Positions 1-6,295 of a DNA stretch of 8,653 nt are shown one piece after another (position 1 is the stretch's first letter; each line of letters opens with the position of its first letter). Source of the DNA: Chloroflexota bacterium (GTDB taxonomy: Bacteria; Chloroflexota; Dehalococcoidia; UBA3495). The DNA is taken from positions 8,090-16,742 of the forward strand of contig NZUD01000041.1 in NCBI GenBank assembly GCA_002697005.1. The letters run 5' to 3'. Below the pieces are notes generated by a model. It had not been told where the DNA came from and did not search any database. It saw nothing but the letters and a program-made list of their open reading frames with translations. The translations under genes were made by a program, and so were the position numbers.

Positions 1-137
1 GGTTGCCCTTGCTGGTCTACCCAGCCCAAGTGGTAACGAAGAACGTCATATAGGAAGCCATCTCTGGACTCAAAGACTGTTTTTAGCTCTTCTTCCAGGG
101 CCTGCCGATATGGTTCGTATAATTCTATAGAAGGTAT
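1..137 (-). CDS. Polyprenyl (isoprenoid) diphosphate synthase-like protein, N-terminal fragment, probable ATA start
   Basis: The reading frame on the minus strand is open from 137 to the window edge and encodes about 45 residues. They include LYEPYRQALEEELK and then LYDVLRYHLGWVDQQGQ. A helix followed by an RYHLGW-D--G-P motif is what I recall at the N terminus of trans-isoprenyl diphosphate synthases of Chloroflexota type, which condense IPP with allylic diphosphates. The Asp-rich catalytic motifs would lie beyond the window. No ATG, GTG or TTG precedes the conserved part in this frame; the first TTG lies inside the RYHLGW motif. An ATA at 137-135 sits six bases after AGGAGA (149-144), so I place the start there. 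The frame begins 10 bases after the tsaC-like stop, so the two genes are probably co-transcribed. The family call rests on a short stretch; a sequence error (ATG read as ATA) is the main alternative to a true ATA start. Confidence 0.6.
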   Translation of the reverse strand, partial: MPSIELYEPYRQALEEELKTVFESRDGFLYDVLRYHLGWVDQQGQ

Positions 138-143
138 CTTCGA

Positions 144-149
144 TCTCCT
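144..149 (-). promoter_or_regulatory. Ribosome binding site AGGAGA deciding an ATA start
   Basis: On the minus strand AGGAGA occupies 149-144 and overlaps the stop codon of the upstream tsaC-like gene. It is six bases from ATA at 137-135. Its position is the main reason for starting the isoprenyl synthase-like frame at a non-standard codon. Confidence 0.55.
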
Positions 150-783
150 ATCTACGACCTGTTTCCCAGGCCTCCAATATCGATTCGAAAGAAATCACAC
201 CCTGCCTGAGTAGTTTGGGCTCTCCTCCAGTTATGTCAATCACAGTAGATGCTATACCTTTGGGTTCGGGGCCTGCCGTGATTACTTGGTCTACTAGGCC
301 GCCGATCTGATCAGTCAGTTCAGTAAGGCTCAAAAGGTCGGCTCTTCCACTGATATTGGCGCTGGTACCGGTGATCGGTAAACCCAATCCTTGGGTCAAA
401 TGGATGGGCACCGGGTGGTCAGGCATCCTCACCGCCACCGTTTGTCCTTCCGCCGTCACCTGGTCTGGTAGGCCGTCAGCTTTTTCGAGCACCAAGGTCA
501 GCCCGCCCGGCCAGAACGAGTCCGCAAGGGTTCGGGCCTGTGGCGACAGGTTTTTCGCTACCCTTTTGACCTGATTCCAATCTCCCACCAAGACCGGCAG
601 AGCCAAGTCTTTAGGGCGGCCTTTAACGGCAAAAACCCGGTCTATCGCGGAGCAATTGAAAACATCAACTGCCAGTCCATAAAGGGTATCCGTGGGGATG
701 GCCACGATGCCACCTTCCCTAAGGTACTGAACGGCCCTTTCCAAGTCGGCTGATTCCATGTCTAGCTGGGTATCCGATGCCAT
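148..783 (-). CDS. tsaC: L-threonylcarbamoyladenylate synthase (TsaC/Sua5/YrdC family)
   Basis: This family makes threonylcarbamoyl-AMP from threonine, bicarbonate and ATP, the first step of the t6A37 modification of ANN-decoding tRNAs in the cytoplasm. Counting from the ATG at 783, the protein has 211 residues and consists almost wholly of one YrdC domain. Visible signatures are GGIVAIPTDTLYGL (24-37), the substrate-binding KGRPKDLALPVLV (54-66), SFWPGGLTLVL (89-99), VAVRMPDHP (116-124) and PITGTSANISG (136-146). The C-terminal Sua5 domain is absent, so it is of the short TsaC type; a YciO-like paralogue of unclear function cannot be excluded. The frame extends upstream to a GTG at 843, adding 20 Arg/Pro-rich residues not usual for the family. 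I prefer 783 because the domain begins soon after it, although neither start has a strong ribosome binding site. It is divergent from guaA and followed closely by the isoprenyl synthase-like gene. Confidence 0.87.
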   Translation of the reverse strand: MASDTQLDMESADLERAVQYLREGGIVAIPTDTLYGLAVDVFNCSAIDRVFAVKGRPKDLALPVLVGDWNQVKRVAKNLSPQARTLADSFWPGGLTLVLEKADGLPDQVTAEGQTVAVRMPDHPVPIHLTQGLGLPITGTSANISGRADLLSLTELTDQIGGLVDQVITAGPEPKGIASTVIDITGGEPKLLRQGVISFESILEAWETGRR

Positions 784-896
784 CCCTGTTATTCGTGGCG
801 CCGTGCCCAACGCGGGCTCTCGGCGGCGGGCCGAGTATATCACAGCCCTGGGTATCCTGAGACGTTAAAATCTGATTATTTTCCCCTCTGCGCATG

Positions 897-950
897 TTGA
901 CTTTATAGCGTCTCCCACAGCTATACTCGCCCCTGTCCGGCCAGTATAAT
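897..950 (+). promoter_or_regulatory. Candidate promoter(s) for the guaA-purD-purE-purB-purC operon
   Basis: TTGACT (897-902) lies 19 bases before TATACT (922-927), a plausible though widely spaced sigma-70-type pair. A second, perfect TATAAT occurs at 945-950 with only a weak -35 match upstream, because TATACT itself sits at the right distance. Both would start transcription ahead of the first guaA start at 993, giving a short leader. The region is the only sizeable gap before the operon, which supports a promoter here; which box is used cannot be told from sequence. Confidence 0.4.
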
Positions 951-992
951 CATTCCAGGTTATGTAACGCCGGATGTTGTCCCGTACATGCC

Positions 993-2720
993 GTGTATTT
1001 TCCGAGATATTCCGTAGATTTTACAGAAGATTCAGGGGGTAGAGCCACGACTGAACCCAAACTGCCTCAAGGACGCCGGGTCGCGACCAGTGACGACCTG
1101 GAAGTATCTGCCTACCTGGAGATAGCCAAAGGACTAGACGGTGTAGGAGCTGAAAACGAAGACGGCCAACAATCTGTTAACGAAGGCGTCATCGTTATCG
1201 ATTTTGGCTCCCAGTACAGCCACCTCATCGCCCGCCGTATCCGTGAGTTGAAGGTCTACTCCATGATAGCCCAGTCCAAAAGTAGCTGGGACTCGGTCAA
1301 ACACCTGAACCCTAGGGGAGTCATTCTTTCCGGCGGACCGGCCAGCGTGTATGAAGAAGGGGCGCCCCAGATTCCCAGCTGGGTCTTTGAGCAGCATCTG
1401 CCGGTCTTAGGCATCTGCTACGGGATGCAGGCACTGGTCCACCAACTTGGCGGGAAGGTATCTCCAGGCGCCAAACAGGAGTTCGGGTACGCGGTCCTAC
1501 ACCAAGACGGCTCTGATCCTGAATCAGTGCTATTTGATGAACTTCCCACGGAATTCCAGGTGTGGATGAGTCATGGAGACCGTGTTGAGACACTCCCTCC
1601 GGGATTCACCGGTATGGCGTACACCGAAAACTCCCCGGTGGCTGCCATCGGCAACGGCGGCAACATGTACGGCATACAGTTCCACCCTGAGGTGAACCAC
1701 ACACCACTGGGCCAAGATATCTTGGATAACTTCTTATTCAAAGCCTGCGGCTGCAAGGCGGATTGGACACCTGGGAACGTGGTCCACGACTCAATCAGGA
1801 ACATCCGCGAACAGGTCGGCGACGGCAAGGTGATTTGCGCCCTATCAGGCGGTGTGGATTCAGCCGTCACCGCTGGTCTGTTGCACCAGGCAATCGGTGA
1901 ACAACTCACCTGCATCTTCGTGAATAACGGGTTGCTCCGGTTGGAAGAAGCTGAACGGGTCCAGGCTGCTTTCGAGCGAGGTCTCGGACTGAATCTGACA
2001 TATGTAGATGCCACCGACCGATTCCTCGAAAAACTTGAGGGCGTGACCGACCCTGAGATCAAGCGCAAAGCCATCGGCGAGGAATTCATCCGGGTGTTCG
2101 AAGACGCGGCATCGAGCTTGGGACAGACCGACTTCCTGGCCCAAGGAACACTGTACCCCGACGTCATCGAGAGTGAGTCCCCAGAGAACCGTACATCTGC
2201 CAGGATCAAGACCCATCACAACGTCGGCGGCCTGCCGGAGAACATGAAGATGGAGTTGGTGGAACCCCTCCGCTACCTATTCAAGGACGAAGTCCGTGAT
2301 GTAGGCTTGGAGTTGGGGTTGCCCCCAGAAATGATTTATAGGCAGCCATTCCCTGGCCCGGGCTTAGCGATCCGCATCATCGGCGAGGTGACAAGAGAGA
2401 AGCTTGAAATGGTTCGGAAATGCGACTGGATCGTCATCGACGAGATCAAGGGCGCAAACCTGTACGACCAATTGTGGCAAAGCTTCGCGGTCCTAAGTGA
2501 TAGCCGGACGGTGGGAGTGCAAGGGGACTACCGAACCTACGGCCACGTCTGCGCCATCAGGGCAGTTTCCAGCGAGGACGCCATGACTGCAGACTGGGTT
2601 CGGCTTCCTTATGAGGTGCTGGCCCGCATCTCCAATCGCATAGTCAACGAAGTACCAGGCGTGAACCGGGTCGTCTACGACATCACCAGCAAGCCACCCG
2701 GCACCATCGAATGGGAATGA
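993..2720 (+). CDS. guaA: GMP synthase (glutamine-hydrolysing) with an N-terminal extension
   Basis: GuaA converts XMP to GMP using ATP and ammonia from glutamine, the last step of guanylate synthesis. Numbered from the GTG at 993, the protein has 575 residues. The class I glutamine amidotransferase domain starts at [11 protein letters not shown] (66-76). It has the catalytic Cys142 in GICYGMQ and His231/Glu233 in QFHPEVNH. The ATP-pyrophosphatase domain has the P-loop SGGVDS (285-290), and the C-terminal dimerisation domain includes [15 protein letters not shown] and ends in the family-typical KPPGTIEWE. Without residues 1-64 the length, about 511, matches other GuaA proteins. The extension is acidic and matches nothing I recognise, but GTG993 is the only ATG/GTG/TTG in frame before the conserved domain, and it has no clear ribosome binding site. 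It heads the operon; purD follows 37 bases later. Confidence 0.95.
   Translation: MYFPRYSVDFTEDSGGRATTEPKLPQGRRVATSDDLEVSAYLEIAKGLDGVGAENEDGQQSVNEGVIVIDFGSQYSHLIARRIRELKVYSMIAQSKSSWDSVKHLNPRGVILSGGPASVYEEGAPQIPSWVFEQHLPVLGICYGMQALVHQLGGKVSPGAKQEFGYAVLHQDGSDPESVLFDELPTEFQVWMSHGDRVETLPPGFTGMAYTENSPVAAIGNGGNMYGIQFHPEVNHTPLGQDILDNFLFKACGCKADWTPGNVVHDSIRNIREQVGDGKVICALSGGVDSAVTAGLLHQAIGEQLTCIFVNNGLLRLEEAERVQAAFERGLGLNLTYVDATDRFLEKLEGVTDPEIKRKAIGEEFIRVFEDAASSLGQTDFLAQGTLYPDVIESESPENRTSARIKTHHNVGGLPENMKMELVEPLRYLFKDEVRDVGLELGLPPEMIYRQPFPGPGLAIRIIGEVTREKLEMVRKCDWIVIDEIKGANLYDQLWQSFAVLSDSRTVGVQGDYRTYGHVCAIRAVSSEDAMTADWVRLPYEVLARISNRIVNEVPGVNRVVYDITSKPPGTIEWE
1079..1088. repeat. Perfect 10-base palindrome GGTCGCGACC
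   Basis: GGTCGCGACC is its own reverse complement and lies in the segment that would encode the GuaA extension. If the real guaA start were downstream, it would sit in the leader and could be an operator half or a small stem. A single short palindrome in GC-rich DNA can also arise by chance. Confidence 0.2.
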
Positions 2721-2757
2721 TTTCCCCATCTCTGGGATTGAACACCGGGTTGTGCTC

Positions 2758-4047
2758 GTGAAAGTCCTAATCGTTGGATCAGGGGCCCGGGAGCATGCGC
2801 TAGCCTGGCGGATCACGCAAAGCCCCAACCTCACCCGCTTATGGGTGGCTGGCGGGAACGCGGGCACCACCCGCTTGGCCGAGAACATGGAGATCCGCTC
2901 TAGCGACGTTGATGCCCTAGTGGCCGCTGCCCAAGATACTTCAGCGGACCTGGTGGTAGTGGGGCCCGAGGCCCCATTGGCACTCGGTCTGGTCGACCGG
3001 CTGGATCTATTGGGGATACCCGTCTTCGGACCCAGTCAGGCAGCAGCGCAGATCGAAGCCAGCAAGGGCTTCGCCTTGAATCTGATGCAGGACGCTGGCG
3101 TGCCCTGTCCAGAGTTTCATATCTTCTCCAACCAGACCAACGCCCTAGACCATCTGAAGTCTCACCCTGGACCAGTAGTGGTGAAGGCTGATGGTCTAGC
3201 AGCAGGAAAGGGCGTTCTACTGTGCCAGGACTCTGAGGAAGGAGCTTTAGCTATCAGAGAGTGCATGTCCGACCGGGCCTTTGGAGAGGCAGGAGACACC
3301 GTTGTCCTGGAAGAGTATCTAACTGGCCCCGAAATCAGCGTATTCGCCTTCTGCGACGGCGAGAACCTCTCGCCGCTGGTCGCTGCCTGCGATTACAAAC
3401 GGCTCGAAGACGGTAACATCGGGCCCAACACTGGAGGTATGGGTAGCTTCGCACAGCCGGATCTCTGGGACTCTAAATTGGCTGCCCAAGTTGAATCGAC
3501 CATCATGCAGCCAGTGCTCCAAGCGATGGCAAATCGAGGCACCCCTTATAAAGGGGTTTTGTACGCCGGGCTGATGCTAACCGAATCTGGACCTAAGGTC
3601 CTGGAGTTCAACTGCCGGCTGGGAGACCCTGAGACACAGGTGGTGATTCCGCTCTTGGCGTCAGACCCGTTGGAACTCATGATGGCCTGTGCCCAGGGTA
3701 ACCTCAGTAAGACTGACGTTCTCTGGGACAACAAGAGCTATGTAGGCGTAGTCATGGTTTCCGGTGGTTACCCTGGCGAATTCCAGACTGGTTTTGAAAT
3801 ATCAGGACTGGACGACGACGGCCCAGAGCACACCATGGTCTTTCAAGCAGGCACCAAGTTGGGCCCCGGTGGAACGTCACTCACCGCCGGAGGACGTGTA
3901 CTGACGGTAGTCGGCGGTGGCGACAACATCGAGTCAGCCAAGGAACGGGCCTACTCCAGGCTGGAACGCATCAGCTTCCAGGGCGCACAGTGGAGGCGGG
4001 ATATCAGCTCGGTGGCAAACCAGAGCACCGCCCAGGCCACTGGATAA
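2758..4047 (+). CDS. purD: Phosphoribosylamine-glycine ligase (GAR synthetase)
   Basis: PurD joins glycine to 5-phosphoribosylamine with ATP to give GAR, the second step of purine synthesis. From the GTG at 2758 it has 429 residues, the usual length. The N-terminal domain opens with VKVLIVGSGAREHALAW. VVGPEAPLALGLVD follows. The ATP-grasp region has VVVKADGLAAGKGV around Lys143, VLEEYLTGPEISVF, the phosphate-loop TGGMG (225-229) and EFNCRLGDPETQ from Glu283 with the metal ligands. A second in-frame GTG at 2752 would add two residues; I prefer 2758 because family members normally begin MKVLVIG. Only a weak GGG precedes the start, so translation may partly depend on guaA. The next gene begins three bases after its stop. 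All key residues appear present, so the enzyme should be active. Confidence 0.96.
   Translation: MKVLIVGSGAREHALAWRITQSPNLTRLWVAGGNAGTTRLAENMEIRSSDVDALVAAAQDTSADLVVVGPEAPLALGLVDRLDLLGIPVFGPSQAAAQIEASKGFALNLMQDAGVPCPEFHIFSNQTNALDHLKSHPGPVVVKADGLAAGKGVLLCQDSEEGALAIRECMSDRAFGEAGDTVVLEEYLTGPEISVFAFCDGENLSPLVAACDYKRLEDGNIGPNTGGMGSFAQPDLWDSKLAAQVESTIMQPVLQAMANRGTPYKGVLYAGLMLTESGPKVLEFNCRLGDPETQVVIPLLASDPLELMMACAQGNLSKTDVLWDNKSYVGVVMVSGGYPGEFQTGFEISGLDDDGPEHTMVFQAGTKLGPGGTSLTAGGRVLTVVGGGDNIESAKERAYSRLERISFQGAQWRRDISSVANQSTAQATG
3541..3560 (+). other. Terminator-like stem-loop inside purD
   Basis: ACCCCTT (3541-3547) and AAGGGGT (3551-3557) form a perfect 7-bp stem around an ATA loop, and the right arm runs into TTTT (3557-3560). 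The shape resembles a small intrinsic terminator. It also encodes the conserved PurD residues TPYKGVLY, so protein constraint may explain it. The T tract is short and the loop tight, so efficient termination is doubtful. Confidence 0.25.
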
Positions 4048-4050
4048 AGC

Positions 4051-4611
4051 ATGACCATCGCCAACGAATCGTTCTTCCTGGCTCAAGATGATCAGCTGCT
4101 ACTTAATTACAGGAGGAAGAAGTGGCTGAGGTCCGCCGAGTTCCACCAGTGGCTACAGCAGGACGAATTGCTGACATTGACCATGGAACAAGCTTTGGAA
4201 CTTTACCGGGCTTCAGGCGGCCGAAACATAGCTCAGTTCAAGACCAACACCATCGAGGACATCCGGGACGGCCTGGATTTCCTTCTCTATGATAGTATCA
4301 AGCTAGAAGGCCGGTTTGACGAGTGCGCCGCACCTGAGGGAGCCTATCGAATGGCGGGCGCCGGACGGGAGTTCCCTTCATATCTTTTGTGCCTGAGCAA
4401 CCCTGGTCTCTTCGGGGTTTGGAACGCCAATGCCGAGAGATTATTGAAACAGGCCGGTCTGCTTCCCTCCACAATCAAACGCGGGCCCATAGGCATCCGA
4501 TATCTCGACATCTTGGGTGCCCTGAATCAAGTCCGGGCACGGTCAGGCCGTCTGGACTTCCGGGAGATCGACGAATTGGCCTACCAAACAGCCCGGAGGA
4601 ACCGCAGATGA
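4051..4611 (+). CDS. Unknown protein X in the purine operon; helical, with a WN-motif domain
   Basis: I do not recognise this 186-residue soluble protein as a named family. It has no signal peptide or membrane segment. Residues 5-65 look helical, with basic RRKKWLRS (21-28). Residues 68-90 (IEDIRDGLDFLLYD through EGRFDE) lead into AGAGREFPSYLLCLSNP and FGVWN (up to 125), then LLKQAGLL and a final LDFREIDELAYQTARR (168-183). From memory, the order 'FDE - G.G..F.S.LL...NP....WN - L...G - D..E.D' resembles a helical module at the N terminus of some McrB-like or other restriction-associated ATPases; I have not tested this. The ATG at 4051 is three bases after the purD stop. The gene's TGA stop overlaps the ATG of gene Y as ATGA, so X and Y are translationally coupled and may act as a pair. 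Its role in or near purine metabolism is unknown. Confidence 0.85.
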   Translation: MTIANESFFLAQDDQLLLNYRRKKWLRSAEFHQWLQQDELLTLTMEQALELYRASGGRNIAQFKTNTIEDIRDGLDFLLYDSIKLEGRFDECAAPEGAYRMAGAGREFPSYLLCLSNPGLFGVWNANAERLLKQAGLLPSTIKRGPIGIRYLDILGALNQVRARSGRLDFREIDELAYQTARRNRR

Positions 4612-5078
4612 GCTGGCATGAAACTTTGGAAGGACTCAAAGAAGAATTGACTGACGTCCGCGCCCAGCGCAAACGCCAAGTGGACGAGGAAAAGGCAGGT
4701 CTACAGAAGGAAAGGGACGACCTATCCAAGATGGCTCAAAATTTAGGGGTCGATGAGCTACTGGCCGAGATGAACACCACTCTGCTAGATGGGAAAGGCG
4801 AGATTGAGACCATCATCGGCTGGGTTGCCGACGGTGACGATCTTGAATCAGAGCCCGGAATCAGCATGAACGGCGACGAACCAGAGGAAGATGATAATAC
4901 CGATGTCATCACTACCATCCTGTCCTGGGACGAAGGTGGGGAATTAGAGATTGCCGTTGATCTGGGTCTCTCCGACGACGGTATATATCTTCAGATAAAC
5001 GAGATTGAAATCCGGCCAGAGCGGAACGCTCTGGAACAAGGTCTCATCGAAGCATTTAGGGACGAACTGGAGCTATAA
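4608..5078 (+). CDS. Unknown acidic protein Y with N-terminal coiled coil
   Basis: This is a 156-residue protein with no family that I recognise. Residues 5-45 are charged and heptad-like (LEGLKEELTDVRAQRKRQ and onward), indicating a coiled coil. A hydrophobic helix follows at about 48-73. An Asp/Glu-rich linker spans 74-97. Residues 98-137 alternate in a beta pattern (DVITTILSW, ELEIAVDLG, GIYLQINEIEIRP), and a closing helix covers about 139-155. No transmembrane or export signal is visible. I chose the ATG at 4608 because it overlaps the X stop (ATGA); the frame is open further upstream, but only in the shadow of X. The coiled coil suggests a dimer or a partner-binding adaptor, most simply for X. 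A 70-base gap follows before purE. No function is proposed. Confidence 0.85.
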   Translation: MSWHETLEGLKEELTDVRAQRKRQVDEEKAGLQKERDDLSKMAQNLGVDELLAEMNTTLLDGKGEIETIIGWVADGDDLESEPGISMNGDEPEEDDNTDVITTILSWDEGGELEIAVDLGLSDDGIYLQINEIEIRPERNALEQGLIEAFRDELEL

Positions 5079-5137
5079 ATCTCGCCAAATTTCGCGGCAC
5101 GTTATGCCAGACGCAGAGTACCGGTTTGAGCGTGAAT

Positions 5138-5143
5138 AGGAGG
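5138..5143 (+). promoter_or_regulatory. Perfect ribosome binding site AGGAGG for a TTG start of purE
   Basis: AGGAGG lies five bases before TTG at 5149-5151, and the frame from that TTG opens with the family-typical PLVGVIM. This fixes the purE start at a TTG rather than the ATG at 5170, which falls inside the conserved first strand. Confidence 0.8.
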
Positions 5144-5148
5144 TTGTT

Positions 5149-5607
5149 TTGCCGCTGGTAGGTGTTATTATGGAAAGCGCTTCGGATGAGACTGACGTCA
5201 AGACTACTCTGGATACTTTGGAACAGATGGGCATCGACTACGAGGCCCGTGTTATGTCAGCCCACCGCACTCCGGAGCGGGTGCATGAGTATGCATCAAC
5301 CGCCCGGGACCGAGGGATAGAGGTGATCATAGCAGCAGCCGGAGGCTCCGCGGCTTTGGGCGGTGCATTGGCCTCCCAGACCACATTGCCGGTCATCGGC
5401 GTCCCGCTGACATCCAGCGAACTCAAGGGCATCGACGCGCTGATGTCCATTGCCCAGATGCCGCCAGGTATCCCAGTGGCCTGCATGGCTGTAGGGAGCT
5501 GGGGCGCTAGGAACGCCGCATATTACGCCGCCCAGATTCTAGGTTTGAAGTACGACAATATAAGGCAAGCTTATGAAGACTACCGGCGCGAACTCCGCGA
5601 GCGGTAG
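5149..5607 (+). CDS. purE: PurE-type carboxylase/mutase (class I-like) with substituted active-site motifs
   Basis: Class I PurE moves the carboxyl group of N5-CAIR, made by PurK, to give CAIR. The 152-residue protein is a single PurE domain. Conserved parts are VMSAHRTPERV with catalytic His39, the GG at 65-66, LPVIGVPLTSSELKGIDAL and the class I hallmark QMPPGIPVA (103-111), then GARNAAYYAAQIL. Two normally near-invariant motifs differ. The phosphate-site MGSxSD is MESASD (Glu9 for Gly). The loop GGAAHLPGM is GGSAALGGA, so the second conserved His, equivalent to E. coli His75, is Ala69. The operon context (purD, purB, purC) supports a purine role, but altered chemistry or a paralogous function is possible. 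purK is not nearby. TTG start with AGGAGG; the HAD gene begins 35 bases before this stop. Confidence 0.88.
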   Translation: MPLVGVIMESASDETDVKTTLDTLEQMGIDYEARVMSAHRTPERVHEYASTARDRGIEVIIAAAGGSAALGGALASQTTLPVIGVPLTSSELKGIDALMSIAQMPPGIPVACMAVGSWGARNAAYYAAQILGLKYDNIRQAYEDYRRELRER

Positions 5608-6283
5608 ACCGCAATCGGCTGTCCTCACCGACTTTGACGATACAGCTGCCGCCCAAAACGTAGCCGAGCTGCTGCTGAACCGGTTTGGCAACCCGGACTG
5701 GACGGTCGTGCGCCAACGCTTTCGAGACGGCCACATAGACCTGAAGGAATATCAAGAGATAACCTTCCGTAACATCCAGGCCGACCGGGCCACAATGCAG
5801 TCTTATGTGAAAGAACACGCCAATCTCCGGCCTTACTTCCGAGAGATGTGGGGCTTCTGCCAGGCCAACGATATTCCGATGGCGGTGGTCAGCCAGGGGT
5901 TGGATTTCTATATCCAAGCCCTATTGGAAAGGGAAGGACTCGGCCGCGTACCTATCTACGCCGTGGATACCGAGTTTCAAGACGGTGAGATCTTCTACCA
6001 CTACAATCATGCCTACCCTGGCAAAGAGAGTGAAGGAAACTCAAAAGGGTTCGTGGTGAGGTCCTTCCAGGAACGTGGCTGTCATGTGTTCTTCGCCGGT
6101 GATGGTCGATCGGACTTGGAAGCAGCACGTGTGGCGGATGTTGTATTCGCCCATAGCACCCTCGCGAAGTTCTGCGACGAAGAGGGTATAGCCTACAACC
6201 ACTTTGAGGATTTCAGCGGAATGCTGGTATCTGTACAACGATTCTCCAAGGATGGACATGGGTCTGATGGCGTGGCTCGGTGA
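5573..6283 (+). CDS. HAD-superfamily phosphatase, MtnX/SerB-like (subfamily IB)
   Basis: This is a 236-residue cytoplasmic phosphohydrolase with all four HAD motifs. Motif I is LTDFDDT, with nucleophile Asp20 and acid/base Asp22; the usual Gly of DFDGT is Asp23. Motif II is VVSQG (Ser107), the motif III lysine is in GNSKG (Lys158), and motif IV is GDGRSD (176-181). The helical cap between motifs I and II (about 25-95, with RFRDGHIDLKEYQE) resembles the MtnX and phosphoserine-phosphatase group, so a small phosphorylated metabolite is the likely substrate. Which one cannot be said from sequence. Its ATG at 5573 is the last possible standard start before motif I and overlaps purE by 35 bases, implying coupled translation. 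purB follows after 12 bases. The setting suggests a purine-linked role, but serine or methionine-salvage phosphatases are alternatives. Confidence 0.87.
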   Translation: MKTTGANSASGRPQSAVLTDFDDTAAAQNVAELLLNRFGNPDWTVVRQRFRDGHIDLKEYQEITFRNIQADRATMQSYVKEHANLRPYFREMWGFCQANDIPMAVVSQGLDFYIQALLEREGLGRVPIYAVDTEFQDGEIFYHYNHAYPGKESEGNSKGFVVRSFQERGCHVFFAGDGRSDLEAARVADVVFAHSTLAKFCDEEGIAYNHFEDFSGMLVSVQRFSKDGHGSDGVAR

Positions 6284-6290
6284 GGAGGAG
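6284..6290 (+). promoter_or_regulatory. Strong ribosome binding site for purB (GTG start)
   Basis: GGAGGAG directly follows the stop of the HAD gene and lies five bases before GTG at 6296. It indicates independent, efficient initiation of purB within the operon. Confidence 0.75.
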
Positions 6291-6295
6291 AACCC

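Noticed and set aside
784..843. Longer tsaC-like product starting at GTG 843
   Set aside because: It adds 20 Arg/Pro-rich residues outside the YrdC domain without a clear ribosome binding site; kept as an alternative only.
962..967. ATG directly followed by TAA just after the TATAAT box, a possible start-stop element upstream of guaA
   Set aside because: Only a weak AGG precedes it, and a six-base pattern is expected by chance at this frequency.
1571..2209. Long minus-strand open frame of 212 codons opposite guaA
   Set aside because: It lies wholly antisense to a well-supported guaA, has low-complexity Ser/Pro composition and no recognisable motif; it is a shadow frame.
5104..5139. A 11-codon frame (ATG to TAG) just before purE whose stop overlaps the purE ribosome binding site, like a leader peptide
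   Set aside because: It has no ribosome binding site of its own, no repeated regulatory codons and no terminator or alternative hairpins after it; chance is likely.
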